From: Hemicentrotus pulcherrimus
Lineage: Eukaryota > Echinodermata > Echinoidea > Camarodonta > Strongylocentrotidae
Assembly (NCBI GenBank): GCA_003118195.1
Contig: BEXV01000287.1
Span: forward strand, 40,512-57,855
Length of the DNA: 17,344 nucleotides
Direction: 5' to 3'
In this document: positions 17,106-17,344 of the stretch, piece after piece
How positions within the stretch are numbered: the stretch's first letter is position 1
Layout: every line of letters begins with the position of its first letter
Notes under the pieces: model-generated
What the model was told of the DNA's origin: nothing
Database searches by the model: none
Seen by the model: only the letters and a program-made list of their open reading frames with translations
Program-made: the position numbers and the translations under genes

Positions 17106-17205
17106 TCTTTTGGCAGGATTGAACCTGGGCTCTCCAGACATAAACTGCCTTCCATTGCCGGCGCCTTAGACCGCGTAGCCACCGCGCACCGATGCTCTGG
17201 CTGGG
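17106..17205 (-). repeat. tRNA-derived SINE head or tRNA pseudogene
   Basis: On the minus strand, TGGCTACGCGG (17171-17181) fits the RNA polymerase III A box (TRGCNNAGYGG, one mismatch) and GGTTCAATCC (17116-17125) fits the B box less one base. About 45 bases separate them, as in tRNAs with a long variable arm. The 3' acceptor half does not pair well with the 5' GGTGCGC, and the T loop lacks one base, so it is not a functional tRNA. A run of Ts follows. The GC content is far above the surroundings. Confidence 0.65.
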
Positions 17206-17344
17206 AGTTTTTAGTACTGTATACATTGCAATTGATTGAAATGGATTCAAATGGCGACTTGGCGTGCTGGATACGGCCCTTTCTTTTACTTTTGCAATGT
17301 ATTGGCACAAATTACTGCACTTAGATCTAAATCTGTACCAAATT

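Noticed and set aside
17106..17205. Functional tRNA gene.
   Set aside because: The B box lacks a base and the acceptor arms do not pair, so a SINE or pseudogene is more likely.
16954..17324. Frames of 83-118 codons on both strands near the right edge.
   Set aside because: They run through the A-rich tract and tRNA-like repeat and overlap each other on both strands.
1..17344. CRISPR arrays, operons, bacterial promoters or prophage genes.
   Set aside because: The spliced gene and repeat content are eukaryotic; no regularly spaced repeats with unique spacers were found.

Overview
The window is animal genomic DNA: AT-rich, with long GT-AG introns and many dispersed repeats. It holds one complete, well-supported gene on the minus strand, ORC4 (origin recognition complex subunit 4). 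Eleven coding exons run from the ATG at 16198 down to the TGA at 4492. Joined, they give 1353 nt and a 450-residue protein with no internal stop. Every junction is a GT-AG site and the reading phases agree throughout. The protein aligns end to end with vertebrate ORC4 (436 residues in human), including Walker A, Walker B, the arginine-finger helix and the C-terminal winged helix. The noncoding DNA carries repeats of kinds I associate with marine invertebrates: CAGTCAAACC-ended mini-elements, a CR1-like LINE, a GCCTCCG hairpin-ended repeat and tRNA-derived SINE sequence. I think an echinoderm, perhaps a sea urchin, is most likely. That is inference from repeat style; no marker gene shows it.

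Layout from right to left, in the direction of transcription: 16303-17344 is upstream DNA with a tRNA-like SINE fragment and a 17-bp direct repeat. 16198-14207 carries exons 1-4 (N terminus, Walker A, AAA+ core). A (GA)n tract precedes exon 5 (Walker B, sensor 1). Intron 5 (11136-13297) contains an inverted-pair repeat element, a decayed LINE on the minus strand and the 3' end of a second element on the plus strand. 11135-7254 carries exons 6-10 (arginine finger, lid, start of the winged helix). Intron 10 (4687-7253) contains the second, oppositely oriented member of the repeat pair, a perfect 24-bp hairpin and a TA-flanked mini-transposon. Exon 11 (4492-4686) ends the gene. The left quarter (1-3973) has no gene I can recognise.

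Two observations are least expected. First, the terminal exon of ORC4 is followed by three decaying tandem copies at 180-210 bp spacing. The nearest copy could be spliced in frame to exon 10 as a short alternative end. Second, an almost full-length inverted repeat of about 0.39 kb lies in introns 5 and 10. It flanks exons 6-10, which total 534 nt (178 codons) with phase 0 at both outer edges, a layout that could favour back-splicing or an in-frame skip. I found no evidence of a wholly new system such as a defence locus or novel enzyme; this is a eukaryotic housekeeping gene embedded in repeats.
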